Positions 25,568 through 34,079 of a DNA stretch of 64,000 nucleotides are shown piece by piece. The position numbers and the translations under genes are program-made. The notes beneath the pieces were generated by a model, which saw only the letters and a program-made list of their open reading frames with translations, did no database searches and was not told the origin of the DNA. Numbering within the stretch: position 1 is the stretch's first letter; the number at the start of each line of letters is the position of its first letter. Source of the stretch: an uncultured Lactobacillus sp. (lineage in GTDB: Bacteria; Bacillota; Bacilli; Lactobacillales; Lactobacillaceae). The stretch is from positions 1-64,000 of the forward strand of contig CALNAK010000035.1 in the NCBI GenBank assembly GCA_937874185.1, given 5' to 3'.

Positions 25568-26656
25568 TTAAGAAATCGGAAAATGACTAATAAATGATGT
25601 CTTATCCTCATTCGACGTAACTGCAATTGTACCACCATGTAATTGAACCATACTTTGCGCAATGGCTAATCCTAATCCAGTACCACCGGTTTTTTTAGAA
25701 CGTGAATCTTCCACACGATAAAAACGGTCAAAAACATGTTTCAAAGAATCCTCAGGAATTACCGCACCGTTATTAGCGACCGTAACGACAACCTCTTTGC
25801 CTTTTTCCTCAGCGGTCAACCAAATATGTGTCGCACCTTTGCCATATTTAAAGGCATTCATAATCAAGTTATTAAAGACTCGACCAAGTTTTTCAGTATC
25901 GCCCTTCATCATGATTTTTTCAGGCTTGGAATTAACAATAATTTCCATTCCGCGTTTGTTAGCTTCCAATTCAAAGTCAGCTGAAAGTTGATCCAACATT
26001 TGTGCCATATCAAATTTTGTCATATTCAATCGACTTGTAGCATGTTGAACATTGGCATATTCAAACAGTGAATTAACCAGATTTTGCATTTCTAACGATT
26101 TCTTATAAGCAACGTGGGTATACTTCAAAATTTGACCCAGATCACTGTAATTCTTGCTCTCAATCAAGCCGAGATAGCCAATCACAGAAGTTAGTGGTGT
26201 CCGAATATCATGACTAACATTACTGATCAGTTCATCTTTACTCTCTTCAGATTGACGCTGTTCCTCAGCACGTCTATTCATATTAGAAATCAAAAGGTTA
26301 AAACTATCTACAATTCCCTGCAAATTTTGATTAACTTTAATATCGACGTGTTTAGTTAAATTATCATCAGCCGTTTTTTGTAAAATCAACTTGATCTGAC
26401 GCAATTCTAACTTATGATACAAATTGATTACGACTAAATAGGTCAATCCCAGTTCTACTAAGATGACCACCAAAAAGGCGGACAAATTATCGGCTAAAAT
26501 ATTTTGCCAGTTTGTCTGTAAATTATTTACAAAACTTTTTTCCCCAATACTACTAATTAAAATTGCATTTATTATCTGAAATAAAAGAAAGGTGCCTATT
26601 CCTTCAGAAAGGAGGACACCTTTTGCTTTTATATCCAGTTTGATTCGTTTATTCAA
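25568..26656 (-). CDS. Sensor histidine kinase of the cell-wall operon
   Basis: Membrane kinase of about 362 residues. Two membrane segments flank an external loop of only about 35 residues, followed by a HAMP-like linker (LRQIKLILQKTADDN). The H-box is NVSHDIRTPL, then N-box NNLIMNAFKYG and G-boxes VFDRFYRVED and GGTGLGLAIAQ. The short external loop suggests sensing within the membrane, as in intramembrane-sensing kinases. The best start is TTG at 26656, with GGAGG 7 bases upstream; a reading from 26689 overlaps the response regulator. First target is likely the adjacent dacA gene. Confidence 0.9.
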   Translation of the reverse strand: MNKRIKLDIKAKGVLLSEGIGTFLLFQIINAILISSIGEKSFVNNLQTNWQNILADNLSAFLVVILVELGLTYLVVINLYHKLELRQIKLILQKTADDNLTKHVDIKVNQNLQGIVDSFNLLISNMNRRAEEQRQSEESKDELISNVSHDIRTPLTSVIGYLGLIESKNYSDLGQILKYTHVAYKKSLEMQNLVNSLFEYANVQHATSRLNMTKFDMAQMLDQLSADFELEANKRGMEIIVNSKPEKIMMKGDTEKLGRVFNNLIMNAFKYGKGATHIWLTAEEKGKEVVVTVANNGAVIPEDSLKHVFDRFYRVEDSRSKKTGGTGLGLAIAQSMVQLHGGTIAVTSNEDKTSFISHFPIS

Positions 26657-26658
26657 AA

Positions 26659-27345
26659 TCAAACCTCCACTTTGTAGCCGACACCCCATACGGTTTCGAT
26701 AACTTTTTCACCGTTGGTTGCTTCTTCTAATTTATCTCTCAAATGACTTACATGGACCATAACTGTTTTGGCAGAAACGACGCTCTCTTGTTTCCAAACA
26801 CGTTCAAAAATTTCATCGGCTGAAAAGACGCGATTTGGATGACTTGCAAGCAAATAGAGTACCCCAAATTCCAAAGCTGTTAATTGAACTTTTTGTCCTG
26901 AATCCGTCACAACTTCGTGTGAATCTTTATAAATCGTGATTGGTCCAACTTCTAGTTTATCAGGAACATTCTTAGATGTTTGTTGAGTACTGCGACGCAA
27001 AAGGGAACGAATACGTGCCATAATTTCCAAAGGATTAAATGGTTTTGTGACATAGTCATCTGCACCAGTAATAAGTCCCTGAATTTTATCCATATCCGTT
27101 GTTTTAGCTGAAACAATAATAATTGGAATCTCAGAATTCTTGCGAACCTTCTTAACGACTTCAATCCCATCTATTCCAGGCATCATGATATCCAATACCA
27201 TCAACGCTATATCGCTATGAGCTGCTAACTGATCCAAGGCTTCTTGTCCTGAATTAGCCGCAATAGCCTCATACCCTTCGTTCTTTATATAAATACTAAG
27301 TAGTTCCACAATCTCTTTGTCATCATCAACCACTAAGATTTTCAT
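26659..27345 (-). CDS. OmpR/PhoB-family response regulator
   Basis: 228-residue regulator. Receiver domain with acidic pocket VVDDD, phospho-acceptor Asp 52 (VLDIMMPG), switch Thr/Ser in IIVSAKT and Lys in DDYVTKPF. The C-terminal winged helix has the LTALEFGVLYLLASHPNRVFS and VWGVGYKVEV motifs. It is the first gene of the operon with its histidine kinase, dacA, the Mur ligase and the racemase. It resembles VanR/PhoB-type envelope regulators, though targets are unknown. Confidence 0.94.
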   Translation of the reverse strand: MKILVVDDDKEIVELLSIYIKNEGYEAIAANSGQEALDQLAAHSDIALMVLDIMMPGIDGIEVVKKVRKNSEIPIIIVSAKTTDMDKIQGLITGADDYVTKPFNPLEIMARIRSLLRRSTQQTSKNVPDKLEVGPITIYKDSHEVVTDSGQKVQLTALEFGVLYLLASHPNRVFSADEIFERVWKQESVVSAKTVMVHVSHLRDKLEEATNGEKVIETVWGVGYKVEV

Positions 27346-27448
27346 TTTATATACCTCTCAAGCGTACATATATTTACAAGTCTACAACTAGTTAGTATTA
27401 TACAATAAGATAGAACTAGATTACTAATAGACAATGAAAGTGAGCTTT

Positions 27449-27646
27449 ATGGAATACTTAAAAAAGAGACTGAAATTTATTTTAATTATAATTTTCTCAA
27501 TAATAATTATTGGATTCGTTCAATACGAGATGCGTTTCGACAATAACATTGACCTTAAAAAAGTAGGCTTCTTAATGAATTTATTACAAGTTGCCTGTGG
27601 TGGTTACGGAATTTATGGATTGATTCAATTCTTCCGAGTTAAGTAA
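27449..27646 (+). CDS. Small hypothetical membrane protein
   Basis: About 65 residues with a basic N-terminus (MEYLKKRLKF) and two hydrophobic segments (ILIIIFSIIIIGFV and MNLLQVACGGYGIYGLI). Unrecognised. The start is uncertain: an in-frame ATG lies 15 bases upstream, but GTGAG precedes this one. It lies 21 bases before the DUF1801 gene and is divergent from the two-component operon. Too short for a firm call, but the membrane pattern and ribosome site support a real gene. Confidence 0.5.
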   Translation: MEYLKKRLKFILIIIFSIIIIGFVQYEMRFDNNIDLKKVGFLMNLLQVACGGYGIYGLIQFFRVK

Positions 27647-27667
27647 CACAAGGGATAGAGGAATATT

Positions 27668-28003
27668 ATGGATGCTATAACGACATATCTACAAACCTTG
27701 GACACTGAAAAAGATAAGCAACTGGCTCTCAAAATGCATGAAATTATTTCTGAAATCCTGCCTGATGCCCAAGTTAAAATTTCTTACGGATTAGTTGGTT
27801 ATTTCCAACCAAAACAAATCTGTTTTTTTGGTATTAATAAACAACATATTGGATTTTATCCAACTAGCAAACCGATTAGGCATTTTCAAAACGAGATTAC
27901 GCCATTTTTGAGTGGGAAAACTACTTTGCGATTTCCTAAGGATGAATCTGCTATTCCTAAGAAATTAGTTCAGGATATCGCGTTGTGGAATCTTAAAAAC
28001 TAG
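27668..28003 (+). CDS. DUF1801 (YdhG-like) family protein
   Basis: 111-residue cytoplasmic protein. The pattern from MDAITTYLQTLD to KISYGLVGYFQPKQICFFGINKQHIGFYP and the end ALRFPKDESAIP-like segment match the DUF1801/YdhG family, which includes a Bacillus frataxin-like protein involved in iron delivery. Whether this one handles iron is unknown. GAGG precedes the ATG by about 7 bases. It is followed by a long perfect terminator hairpin. Confidence 0.8.
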   Translation: MDAITTYLQTLDTEKDKQLALKMHEIISEILPDAQVKISYGLVGYFQPKQICFFGINKQHIGFYPTSKPIRHFQNEITPFLSGKTTLRFPKDESAIPKKLVQDIALWNLKN

Positions 28004-28034
28004 AAAAAAATTAGATTGTTGGAAATTGCTTTGA

Positions 28035-28090
28035 TTGCACAAAAAATGGATTATTCAGTATTTTGAATAATCCATTTTTTGTGCAATTTT
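28035..28090. terminator. Long bidirectional terminator
   Basis: A perfect 22-23 bp stem begins TTGCACAAAAAATGG and ends CCATTTTTTGTGCAA, with T-rich tail. It serves the DUF1801 gene and, after repeat D, the DUF1129 operon. Confidence 0.92.
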
Positions 28091-28144
28091 TATTAACTAA
28101 TCATAATTTAAAATTTGACTGCGTTATTTAGTGGTTCCTATTTT

Positions 28145-28266
28145 GAAACGAGCTGCAAGCAACAGATTCCTGTGCTTTGCTACACCCTGATAATCACATG
28201 CAAAATCGCATGTAATTATCAGGCTTAGGCAAATGCTCAGAATCTAATCGTTGCTTTCCGCTCTCT
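28145..28266 (-). repeat. Structured 3'-UTR repeat, copy D
   Basis: In gene sense it starts AGAGAGCGG 3 bases after the DUF1129 stop. Arms differ from the other copies but still pair: GCAAC / GTTGC, AGATTC / GAATCT, TTTGC / GCAAA, CTGATAAT / ATTATCAG and ACATGC / GCATGT. Confidence 0.85.
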
Positions 28267-28269
28267 AAC

Positions 28270-29016
28270 TTAGAAGAATGAACGTTCTTTAATACCCATC
28301 ATACGACGGAATCCGAAACGAACACCATAAGCTATTGCTGCAGCGATAAAGTAACCAACTGCATTAAGTGTTGGGTTAATTGTTGTTGGAATAAATGCCA
28401 TTGCGCCTAAGAAGACGAACATCAAAACTAAACCAACGGCCAAGTAACCAATTGTAATACCCCAGCCTGGTCTTTCAGCCTTAGGTTTCTTCATTTGGTT
28501 GTTGAACCATGTTAACAAGGCACCCCACATTGCTGAAAGAAGTATCAATGTGATAACACCTGTTTGGCTGTTAGGATCTGTCTTTTTGCTAGTTAAAGCA
28601 ACGACTCCGTATAACAAACCGAACAAAGCAAAGAATAGTAAAGCTGTATCAATCCATGAAGCCCAGAATGGTGTTGCCTTAGGCTTCTTTACTGGATGAG
28701 CAATTTCTTGCGCTCTTTGAGTAACTGGTCCATAAAGTTGATTGGCAGGAATACCTTTGATTTGATTATCAATGACTTCTGGAAGCATCTTGTCGATAAC
28801 TTCTTTAGCCTCATCTTCTTTAAAACCGTCATCCATCAAGCGTTTGTTAAGTTTAAAAATATATTCAGCATTTTTATTACTTAACTTCTTGTGCAAATCG
28901 TCAGCGTTAGCGTTGTAGATTTGGCTAGTTGTTTCTTCTTGTTTCTCGTTCTTAGCTGAAGTAACTTTTTGCTTTTCTGCAGCTTTTTTATTCTTTTCTC
29001 TCAAATCCTCTGACAT
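28270..29016 (-). CDS. DUF1129 family membrane protein
   Basis: 248 residues. A charged, Lys/Glu-rich N-terminal third (EDLREKNKKAAEKQKVTSAK) precedes a helical segment (LNKRLMDDGFKEDEAKEVIDKMLPEVIDNQ) and then five to six membrane segments. DUF1129 proteins are conserved in lactobacilli next to ychF and parB, as here; no function is established. It is the last gene of the parA-parB-DUF951-ychF run, 14 bases after ychF, and its stop is followed by repeat D. Confidence 0.88.
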   Translation of the reverse strand: MSEDLREKNKKAAEKQKVTSAKNEKQEETTSQIYNANADDLHKKLSNKNAEYIFKLNKRLMDDGFKEDEAKEVIDKMLPEVIDNQIKGIPANQLYGPVTQRAQEIAHPVKKPKATPFWASWIDTALLFFALFGLLYGVVALTSKKTDPNSQTGVITLILLSAMWGALLTWFNNQMKKPKAERPGWGITIGYLAVGLVLMFVFLGAMAFIPTTINPTLNAVGYFIAAAIAYGVRFGFRRMMGIKERSFF

Positions 29017-29030
29017 TTTAATCCCCCTAA

Positions 29031-30134
29031 TTAGACATTGAAGCGGAATTCGATAATATCGCCGTCTTGAACTTCGTAATCCTTACCTTCAACACGTAAT
29101 TTACCGGCTTCTTTGACTGCCTTTTCACTACCTAATTCATCTAAATCATCAAATGCCATAACTTCAGCACGAATGAATCCACGTTCGAAATCAGAATGGA
29201 TAATTCCGGCAACTTGTGGAGCCTTCATACCCTTATGGAATGTCCAAGCACGAGTTTCCTTACCACCAGCGGTAAAGAATGTTCTAAGACCCAATAGCTT
29301 GTAACTAGCTTTGATAAGTTTATCAAGACCAGATTCAGTAACACCTTCAGCTTCAAGGAAGTCTTTTCTATCATCATCGCCTAATTCAGCAATTTCTTCT
29401 TCAGTTCTTGCTGAAACTCCGATAACTTGAGCGTCTTCTTTTTTAGCATAGTCTTCGATAACCTTGTAATACTTAGATGCTTCTGGGTCTGCCATATCAT
29501 CTTCAGCAATATTCGCAACATACAAAACAGGTTTTGAAGTTAGAAGGAATAGTCCCTTAACGATTGGTAATTCGTCCTCAGAAAATTCGATGTTTCTAAC
29601 AGAGCCACCGGCTTCAAGAACTGGCTTAATTTTTTCAAGAACAGCAAATTCTGCTTGAGCTTCTTTATCTTTAGAACTCTTAGCAGCTTTTTCAACACGT
29701 GTATAACGTTTGTTAACACTGTCCAAATCAGCAATACTCAATTCCAAGTTAATTGTTTCGATATCATCTAATGGATCAACTTTACCAGTAACACTAGTAA
29801 TGTCATCGTCATCAAAGGCACGAACAACATGCACGATAGCGTCAACTTGACGAATGTTTTCCAAGAACTTATTTCCAAGTCCTTCACCCTTACTAGCACC
29901 CTTAACGATACCAGCAATATCTGTAAATTCGAAAGTAGTGTGGATCAATTTCTTAGCAGGAATCAATGTATCGATTCTTGTTAGACGTTTATCAGGTACT
30001 TCAACCATTCCCACATTAGGATCAATAGTAGCAAATGGATAGTTGGCCATTTCAGCACCAGCTTTTGTAATAGCGTTAAATAAAGTTGACTTACCAACGT
30101 TTGGTAGTCCGACGATTCCGGCAGTTAAAGCCAT
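29031..30134 (-). CDS. ychF: Redox-regulated ATPase YchF (OLA1 family)
   Basis: Obg-like P-loop protein, 367 residues, that prefers ATP and binds ribosomes; linked to stress and redox control. G1 loop GLPNVGKST (about 8-16), G3 region DIAGIVKGASKGEGLGN, a coiled-coil insert and a C-terminal TGS domain with EVQDGDIIEFRFNV. The NKxD motif is replaced by YVANIAED, which is normal for this ATP-preferring branch. It lies 3 bases after the DUF951 gene. Confidence 0.97.
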   Translation of the reverse strand: MALTAGIVGLPNVGKSTLFNAITKAGAEMANYPFATIDPNVGMVEVPDKRLTRIDTLIPAKKLIHTTFEFTDIAGIVKGASKGEGLGNKFLENIRQVDAIVHVVRAFDDDDITSVTGKVDPLDDIETINLELSIADLDSVNKRYTRVEKAAKSSKDKEAQAEFAVLEKIKPVLEAGGSVRNIEFSEDELPIVKGLFLLTSKPVLYVANIAEDDMADPEASKYYKVIEDYAKKEDAQVIGVSARTEEEIAELGDDDRKDFLEAEGVTESGLDKLIKASYKLLGLRTFFTAGGKETRAWTFHKGMKAPQVAGIIHSDFERGFIRAEVMAFDDLDELGSEKAVKEAGKLRVEGKDYEVQDGDIIEFRFNV

Positions 30135-30137
30135 TGA

Positions 30138-30401
30138 TTATTCCTCATTTCTTTTAATAAAATTAGGTGGCATTAGTTGATCTTTTTTCAAATAATGTTG
30201 CTCGTTGTCCGTTTTAACCTGGTCAGCTTGAGTCAAAACTTTTTTGAATTTCTTAGAAAATTCAGTTCGTGGAATCATAACGATATGACCACAACCTAAG
30301 CATTTAACTTTAATATCCGCACCCATTCGGATAACTTCCCAGCGGTTTTCCCCACAAGCATGAGGTTTTTTCATTAAGATAATATCTCCAAGTTTAAACA
30401 T
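30138..30401 (-). CDS. DUF951 family protein
   Basis: 87-residue protein. FKLGDIILMKKPHACGENRWEVIRMG and VKCLGCGHIVMIPR are the DUF951 signature; the CxxC and the upstream Cys may bind a metal. Conserved in Firmicutes between parB (spo0J) and ychF near the origin, exactly as here. Function unknown; the basic, beta-rich core suggests nucleic acid contact, which is a guess. The C-terminal extension of about 25 residues is Lys-rich. Confidence 0.9.
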   Translation of the reverse strand: MFKLGDIILMKKPHACGENRWEVIRMGADIKVKCLGCGHIVMIPRTEFSKKFKKVLTQADQVKTDNEQHYLKKDQLMPPNFIKRNEE

Positions 30402-30410
30402 ACAATTCCT

Positions 30411-31280
30411 CTAATCTAAATGGATTCCTAATATGTCTAAAATACGGTTCAAATCATCCGTATTCGAGAAATCAATTTCAAGTTTTCCGTGACCACTACG
30501 AGTTTCCTTAACTGAAACAGGAGTGTCGAATCTTTCGACTAATTTTTCTTCAGTAGCTCTGATATATGGTGACTTTTGGGCTACCTTTTTCTTTTTCTTA
30601 CTATTGTGTTTTGATTCAGTAGCAAGTTGTTCCAATTGACGAACTGTTAAATCTTCACTGACTGCACGTTTAGCAAGTTTATCAATCTGGTCTTTATCTT
30701 TCAAGCTAAGCAAAGTTCTGGCTTGGCCCATTGATAAGGCACCTTCTTGAACCAACTTCTTAGTTGCCTCAGGTAAATTCAATAGTCGTAAGTAGTTAGC
30801 AATGTAAGGACGACTCTTACCAAGTCTTTGAGAAACTTGTTCTTGAGTTAGATTAAGTTTCGTAATCAAAGTTTGATATGCGTCAGCTTCTTCCAAAGGA
30901 GTTAAATCTTCACGTTGAAGGTTTTCCAATACAGCAATTTCCATCATGCCAGATTCACTCAATGGACGAATGATTGCAGGGATAGTTGTTTTCTTAGCAA
31001 TTTTACTTGCACGGAAACGTCTTTCACCAGCAATAATTTCAAAGCCATTAACGCTTTCTCTAACAATGATTGGTTGGAAAACACCATTTTGTTCAATCGA
31101 ACGTGCTAGTTCGTTTAAAGCATGTTCATCAAAAGTTTTTCTTGGTTGATATGGATTAGGACGAATATCGGTAATTGATAGATCAACGACGGTTTCACTA
31201 TTTTCATCGATAGCTTCGAATTCAGAGAAAATTGCGTCAATTCCTCTTCCTAAACCCTTTTTATTTTTGCTTGATGCCAT
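30411..31280 (-). CDS. parB: Chromosome partitioning protein ParB (Spo0J)
   Basis: CTPase and parS-binding protein, 289 residues, that spreads around the origin and loads SMC. ParB/Sulfiredoxin domain with RPNPYQPRKTF and the CTP-binding GERRFRASK motif, then the helix-turn-helix QEQVSQRLGKSRPYIANYLR region and a C-terminal dimer domain with GHGKLEIDF. Its start overlaps the parA end by 20 bases. Noc would be a second paralogue; only one is in this window. A parS-like site lies about 9 kb away at 21559. Confidence 0.96.
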   Translation of the reverse strand: MASSKNKKGLGRGIDAIFSEFEAIDENSETVVDLSITDIRPNPYQPRKTFDEHALNELARSIEQNGVFQPIIVRESVNGFEIIAGERRFRASKIAKKTTIPAIIRPLSESGMMEIAVLENLQREDLTPLEEADAYQTLITKLNLTQEQVSQRLGKSRPYIANYLRLLNLPEATKKLVQEGALSMGQARTLLSLKDKDQIDKLAKRAVSEDLTVRQLEQLATESKHNSKKKKKVAQKSPYIRATEEKLVERFDTPVSVKETRSGHGKLEIDFSNTDDLNRILDILGIHLD

Positions 31281-32037
31281 TACGCTTTAACACCTCCTTA
31301 GCAAGGTCACGGTAAGCTTTGGCACCTCTTGACTTGTCGTCAAAATCGACGATTGGTAGTCCATAACTAGGTGCTTCAGCTAAACGCGTATTTCTTGGGA
31401 CGATGGATTTGTAAACTGAGTCGCCAAAATATGACTTCACTTCATCCACAACTTGAGCACCAAGATTAGTTCTGGCATCCAACATTGTAATCAGAACACC
31501 TTCGATAGCTAAATTAGTATTGAAGTGTTTTTGGACTAGGCGAATAGTATTCAATAATTGGCTCAAACCTTCCAAAGCATAATATTCACTTTGAACTGGA
31601 ATGATAATAGAATCACTGGCGGTGAATGCATTCGTTGAAAGTTGTCCTAATGAAGGTGGGCAATCGATCAAGACGATGTCATATTCGTCATCGACTTCCT
31701 CAAGTCCTGCACGTAAACGAGTTTCACGAGCCATCATTGTGGTTAATTCCATCTCCGCACCAGCTAATTGAATTGTTGCTGGCACGATATCAAGATTTTT
31801 ATGTTTGGTATGAATAATGGTCTTTTTGAGTGGATATTCATTGACTAAGACATCATAAACGTCTTTTTCAACATTGGCTTTTTTGATGCCGAGTCCACTA
31901 GTAGCGTTACCTTGCGGGTCAGTATCTACTATTAATACTCTTTGGCCAAGATCAGTTAAACATGCACCCAAATTGATGGTGGTAGTGGTTTTTCCTACAC
32001 CACCTTTTTGATTTGCAACAGCTATTTTTCGTGCCAT
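31261..32037 (-). CDS. parA: Chromosome partitioning ATPase ParA (Soj)
   Basis: 258-residue ParA/MinD-family ATPase. Deviant Walker A KGGVGKTTT with the signature Lys, then DTDPQGNATSGLG and IDCPPSLGQL (Walker B). It moves or positions the ParB-parS complex and influences DnaA. An AGGGGAAT ribosome site precedes the ATG. It is separated from rsmG by about 130 bases without a clear terminator. Chromosomal rather than plasmid type, judged by the neighbours. Confidence 0.96.
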   Translation of the reverse strand: MARKIAVANQKGGVGKTTTTINLGACLTDLGQRVLIVDTDPQGNATSGLGIKKANVEKDVYDVLVNEYPLKKTIIHTKHKNLDIVPATIQLAGAEMELTTMMARETRLRAGLEEVDDEYDIVLIDCPPSLGQLSTNAFTASDSIIIPVQSEYYALEGLSQLLNTIRLVQKHFNTNLAIEGVLITMLDARTNLGAQVVDEVKSYFGDSVYKSIVPRNTRLAEAPSYGLPIVDFDDKSRGAKAYRDLAKEVLKRNGIKQK

Positions 32038-32167
32038 TTTATTCCCCTATCTCTAGAAATTGTCTAACAATCTCACAAAATATTTATCTATGGTAATAAC
32101 TTTTTTGGCGTTTTTGCCATAACTATATAAGCTTATCATTTTTAAGCTATTATTTAACACTTTGAGA

Positions 32168-32893
32168 TTATTTCACGAGTGGTTTTCTGGCAGGATCACC
32201 TGGTTTACGTGGATATTTCTTTGGTGTTTTAGAAATTTTACCAACAAAAATAAAATTACGTAATCCAGCATCATTTGGAAGCTCAACAGACTCTTGTTGT
32301 TTAATTTCGCCACCTAAAGTCTTGATAGCATATTGAGCAACTTCTAATTCCTCAGGTGCTTTTTCAGATTTCATTGCGACAAATTGACCACCAATTTTTA
32401 CTAATGGCAAACAAAATTCTGTCAAAACATTCATTGCAGCAACTGCACGAGCCGTTACAACGTCGAAGGATTCACGAAATTGTGGATTCTTGCCGACTTC
32501 TTCAGCACGTCCATGAACCAAACTAACATTATCCAAATTAAGTTTTTCAACTAAACCATCTAAGAATTTGATTCGTTTGTTCAAAGAATCAACAATTGTG
32601 ATTTTTAATTTTGGATTGATAATTTTAAGGGGTAATGATGGGAATCCTGCACCAGAACCAACGTCACATAACGTCAACTCCTCGTGTAATAATTTTTCAT
32701 CCACGAAGCCAAGTACGATTGAATCATAAAAATGTTTTAGATAGACTTGGTCTTCTTCAGTGATTGTAGTTAAGTTCATGACTCTATTTGTCTCAACTAG
32801 TTCATGAAAATAAGTCGCAAACTGTTCCTTTTGAACCTCACTTAGTTCAATACCCTTGTCCGCTAGAGCTTTAAAAAATTCTTCCGGTTTCAT
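32168..32893 (-). CDS. rsmG: 16S rRNA (guanine527-N7)-methyltransferase RsmG (GidB)
   Basis: 241-residue SAM-dependent methyltransferase acting on G527 of 16S rRNA. SAM-binding motif CDVGSGAGFPSLPLKI, then FLDGLVEKL and VTARAVAAMNVL. The C-terminus is basic (KTPKKYPRKPGDPARKPLVK), as usual. The start at 32893 follows GGAGG with 6-base spacing; a reading from 32926 runs through a palindrome and is less likely. Loss of this enzyme is known in other bacteria to give low-level streptomycin resistance; it looks intact here. Confidence 0.96.
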   Translation of the reverse strand: MKPEEFFKALADKGIELSEVQKEQFATYFHELVETNRVMNLTTITEEDQVYLKHFYDSIVLGFVDEKLLHEELTLCDVGSGAGFPSLPLKIINPKLKITIVDSLNKRIKFLDGLVEKLNLDNVSLVHGRAEEVGKNPQFRESFDVVTARAVAAMNVLTEFCLPLVKIGGQFVAMKSEKAPEELEVAQYAIKTLGGEIKQQESVELPNDAGLRNFIFVGKISKTPKKYPRKPGDPARKPLVK

Positions 32894-32908
32894 TAAATAC
32901 CTCCACTC

Positions 32909-32926
32909 GTGAAACACATGTTTCAC
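32909..32926. promoter_or_regulatory. Perfect palindrome upstream of rsmG built from parS half-sites
   Basis: GTGAAACA-CA-TGTTTCAC: both 8-base parS half-sites are present but in the reverse order (outward). It lies just upstream of the rsmG ribosome site. Significance unclear. Confidence 0.45.
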
Positions 32927-32995
32927 ACCCTTTTATCCTATATTAATGTAGCGCTTAATTCAATGACGAGTTCGATAAGTATTTTTCTATTTTTG

Positions 32996-33024
32996 TTGTA
33001 TTTGCAACAATAATGTTTTATGAT
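32996..33024 (+). promoter_or_regulatory. Promoter of the ElaA-like gene
   Basis: TTGTAT and TATGAT with a 17-base spacer, about 32 bases before the ATG. Confidence 0.55.
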
Positions 33025-33056
33025 AGTCCCATTAAAAAGCACCACGGAGGTTCGTT

Positions 33057-33488
33057 ATGATTATTGTCAAAAACACCAATGAATTAAGTCCCAAGGAACT
33101 AATAGATATTCTTAAAGCACGTACCGCAGTCTTTGTTGTAGAACAAAATTGCCCCTATCAAGAGGTTGATGATGACGATTATAACGATCTCCATGTCTGC
33201 TTAGTTGAAGATAATAATTTGAAAGCTTACACACGAATTATTGATAAAGGTGACCATATTACTTTTGGTCGGGTCTTAGTGGTAAAACAATATCGTAAAG
33301 ATGGACTAGGCAAGAAAATTGTGGCCGCAACCATTGAGGAAATCAAAACTCGTTTTCCCAATCAGCCGATTCAAATTCAGGCTCAAGCTTATCTTCAAAA
33401 ATTTTATTCTAAATTCGGCTTCAAGGCCATTTCCGATGTCTATTTGGAGGATAACATCCCTCATCTCGACATGCTCTTAACATTCTAA
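33057..33488 (+). CDS. ElaA-like GNAT acetyltransferase
   Basis: 143-residue N-acetyltransferase. RTAVFVVEQNCPYQEVDDDD is the ElaA-family N-terminal signature, FGRVLVVKQYRKDGLGKKIV is the acetyl-CoA loop (R-x-x-G-x-G/A variant), and AQAYLQKFYSKFGFK the C-terminal motif. Substrate unknown. CGGAGGT lies 8 bases before the ATG. It is 13 bases upstream of a second acetyltransferase gene in one operon. Confidence 0.86.
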   Translation: MIIVKNTNELSPKELIDILKARTAVFVVEQNCPYQEVDDDDYNDLHVCLVEDNNLKAYTRIIDKGDHITFGRVLVVKQYRKDGLGKKIVAATIEEIKTRFPNQPIQIQAQAYLQKFYSKFGFKAISDVYLEDNIPHLDMLLTF

Positions 33489-33501
33489 AGAAGGTGTAAT
33501 T

Positions 33502-34035
33502 ATGATTTTTAGTACATTGCCAATTGATATTCAAGAAGTTGATTTCACTGACTTACCCAAACTACAAAAACTCAGTATTGAAACGTTCAATGATAGTTTC
33601 AGACATTTTACTGCTTCCAAAGACTTCGCTGACTATACGACTAAAAACTACAATTATGGCCAACTGGTTAAGGAAATGTTGAATCCACAATCTTATTTCT
33701 ACTTTATATTTTTCGACCACAAATTAGCTGGCTATTTAAAACTAAATATAGACTCTGCCCAATCGAGAAACATGGGTCCTGATACTTTGGAAATCGACCG
33801 AATCTATCTTCGTCAAGGATTTGAATATATCGGATTAGAGAAAAGATTACTCGAATTTACAATTGAACAGGCCCATAAATTTAATAAAAATTCGATTTGG
33901 AGTAGTGTTTGGGAACATGATGATTCTATTATTCATTTCTACAAAGAATTTGGTTTCAAAGCTATTGATAGTGCTGATTTTGAATTGAACGGTCTCATCC
34001 AGAAAGATTTAGTTATGGAAACTTCAATTAATTAA
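33502..34035 (+). CDS. GNAT family N-acetyltransferase, PaiA-like
   Basis: 177-residue acetyltransferase. DTLEIDRIYLRQGFEYIGLEKRLLEF is the acetyl-CoA region, though the loop RQGFEYIGLE lacks the usual Gly-x-Gly, and SSVWEHDDSIIHFYKEFGFK is the C-terminal motif shared with PaiA/spermidine acetyltransferases. Substrate unknown. AGAAGGTG precedes the ATG. Follows the ElaA-like gene by 13 bases; a bidirectional terminator follows. Confidence 0.82.
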   Translation: MIFSTLPIDIQEVDFTDLPKLQKLSIETFNDSFRHFTASKDFADYTTKNYNYGQLVKEMLNPQSYFYFIFFDHKLAGYLKLNIDSAQSRNMGPDTLEIDRIYLRQGFEYIGLEKRLLEFTIEQAHKFNKNSIWSSVWEHDDSIIHFYKEFGFKAIDSADFELNGLIQKDLVMETSIN

Positions 34036-34042
34036 TAACCTA

Positions 34043-34079
34043 AAAAATGCATGACTCAGAATTGAGTCATGCATTTTTG
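34043..34079. terminator. Bidirectional terminator
   Basis: AAAAATGCATGACTCA pairs with TGAGTCATGCATTTTT between the acetyltransferase and the LysR gene, overlapping the last codons of the latter. Confidence 0.88.

Noticed and set aside
32041..32167. Terminator or RNA between rsmG and parA
   Set aside because: TGGC/GCCA forms a small hairpin but no T run follows on the minus strand.
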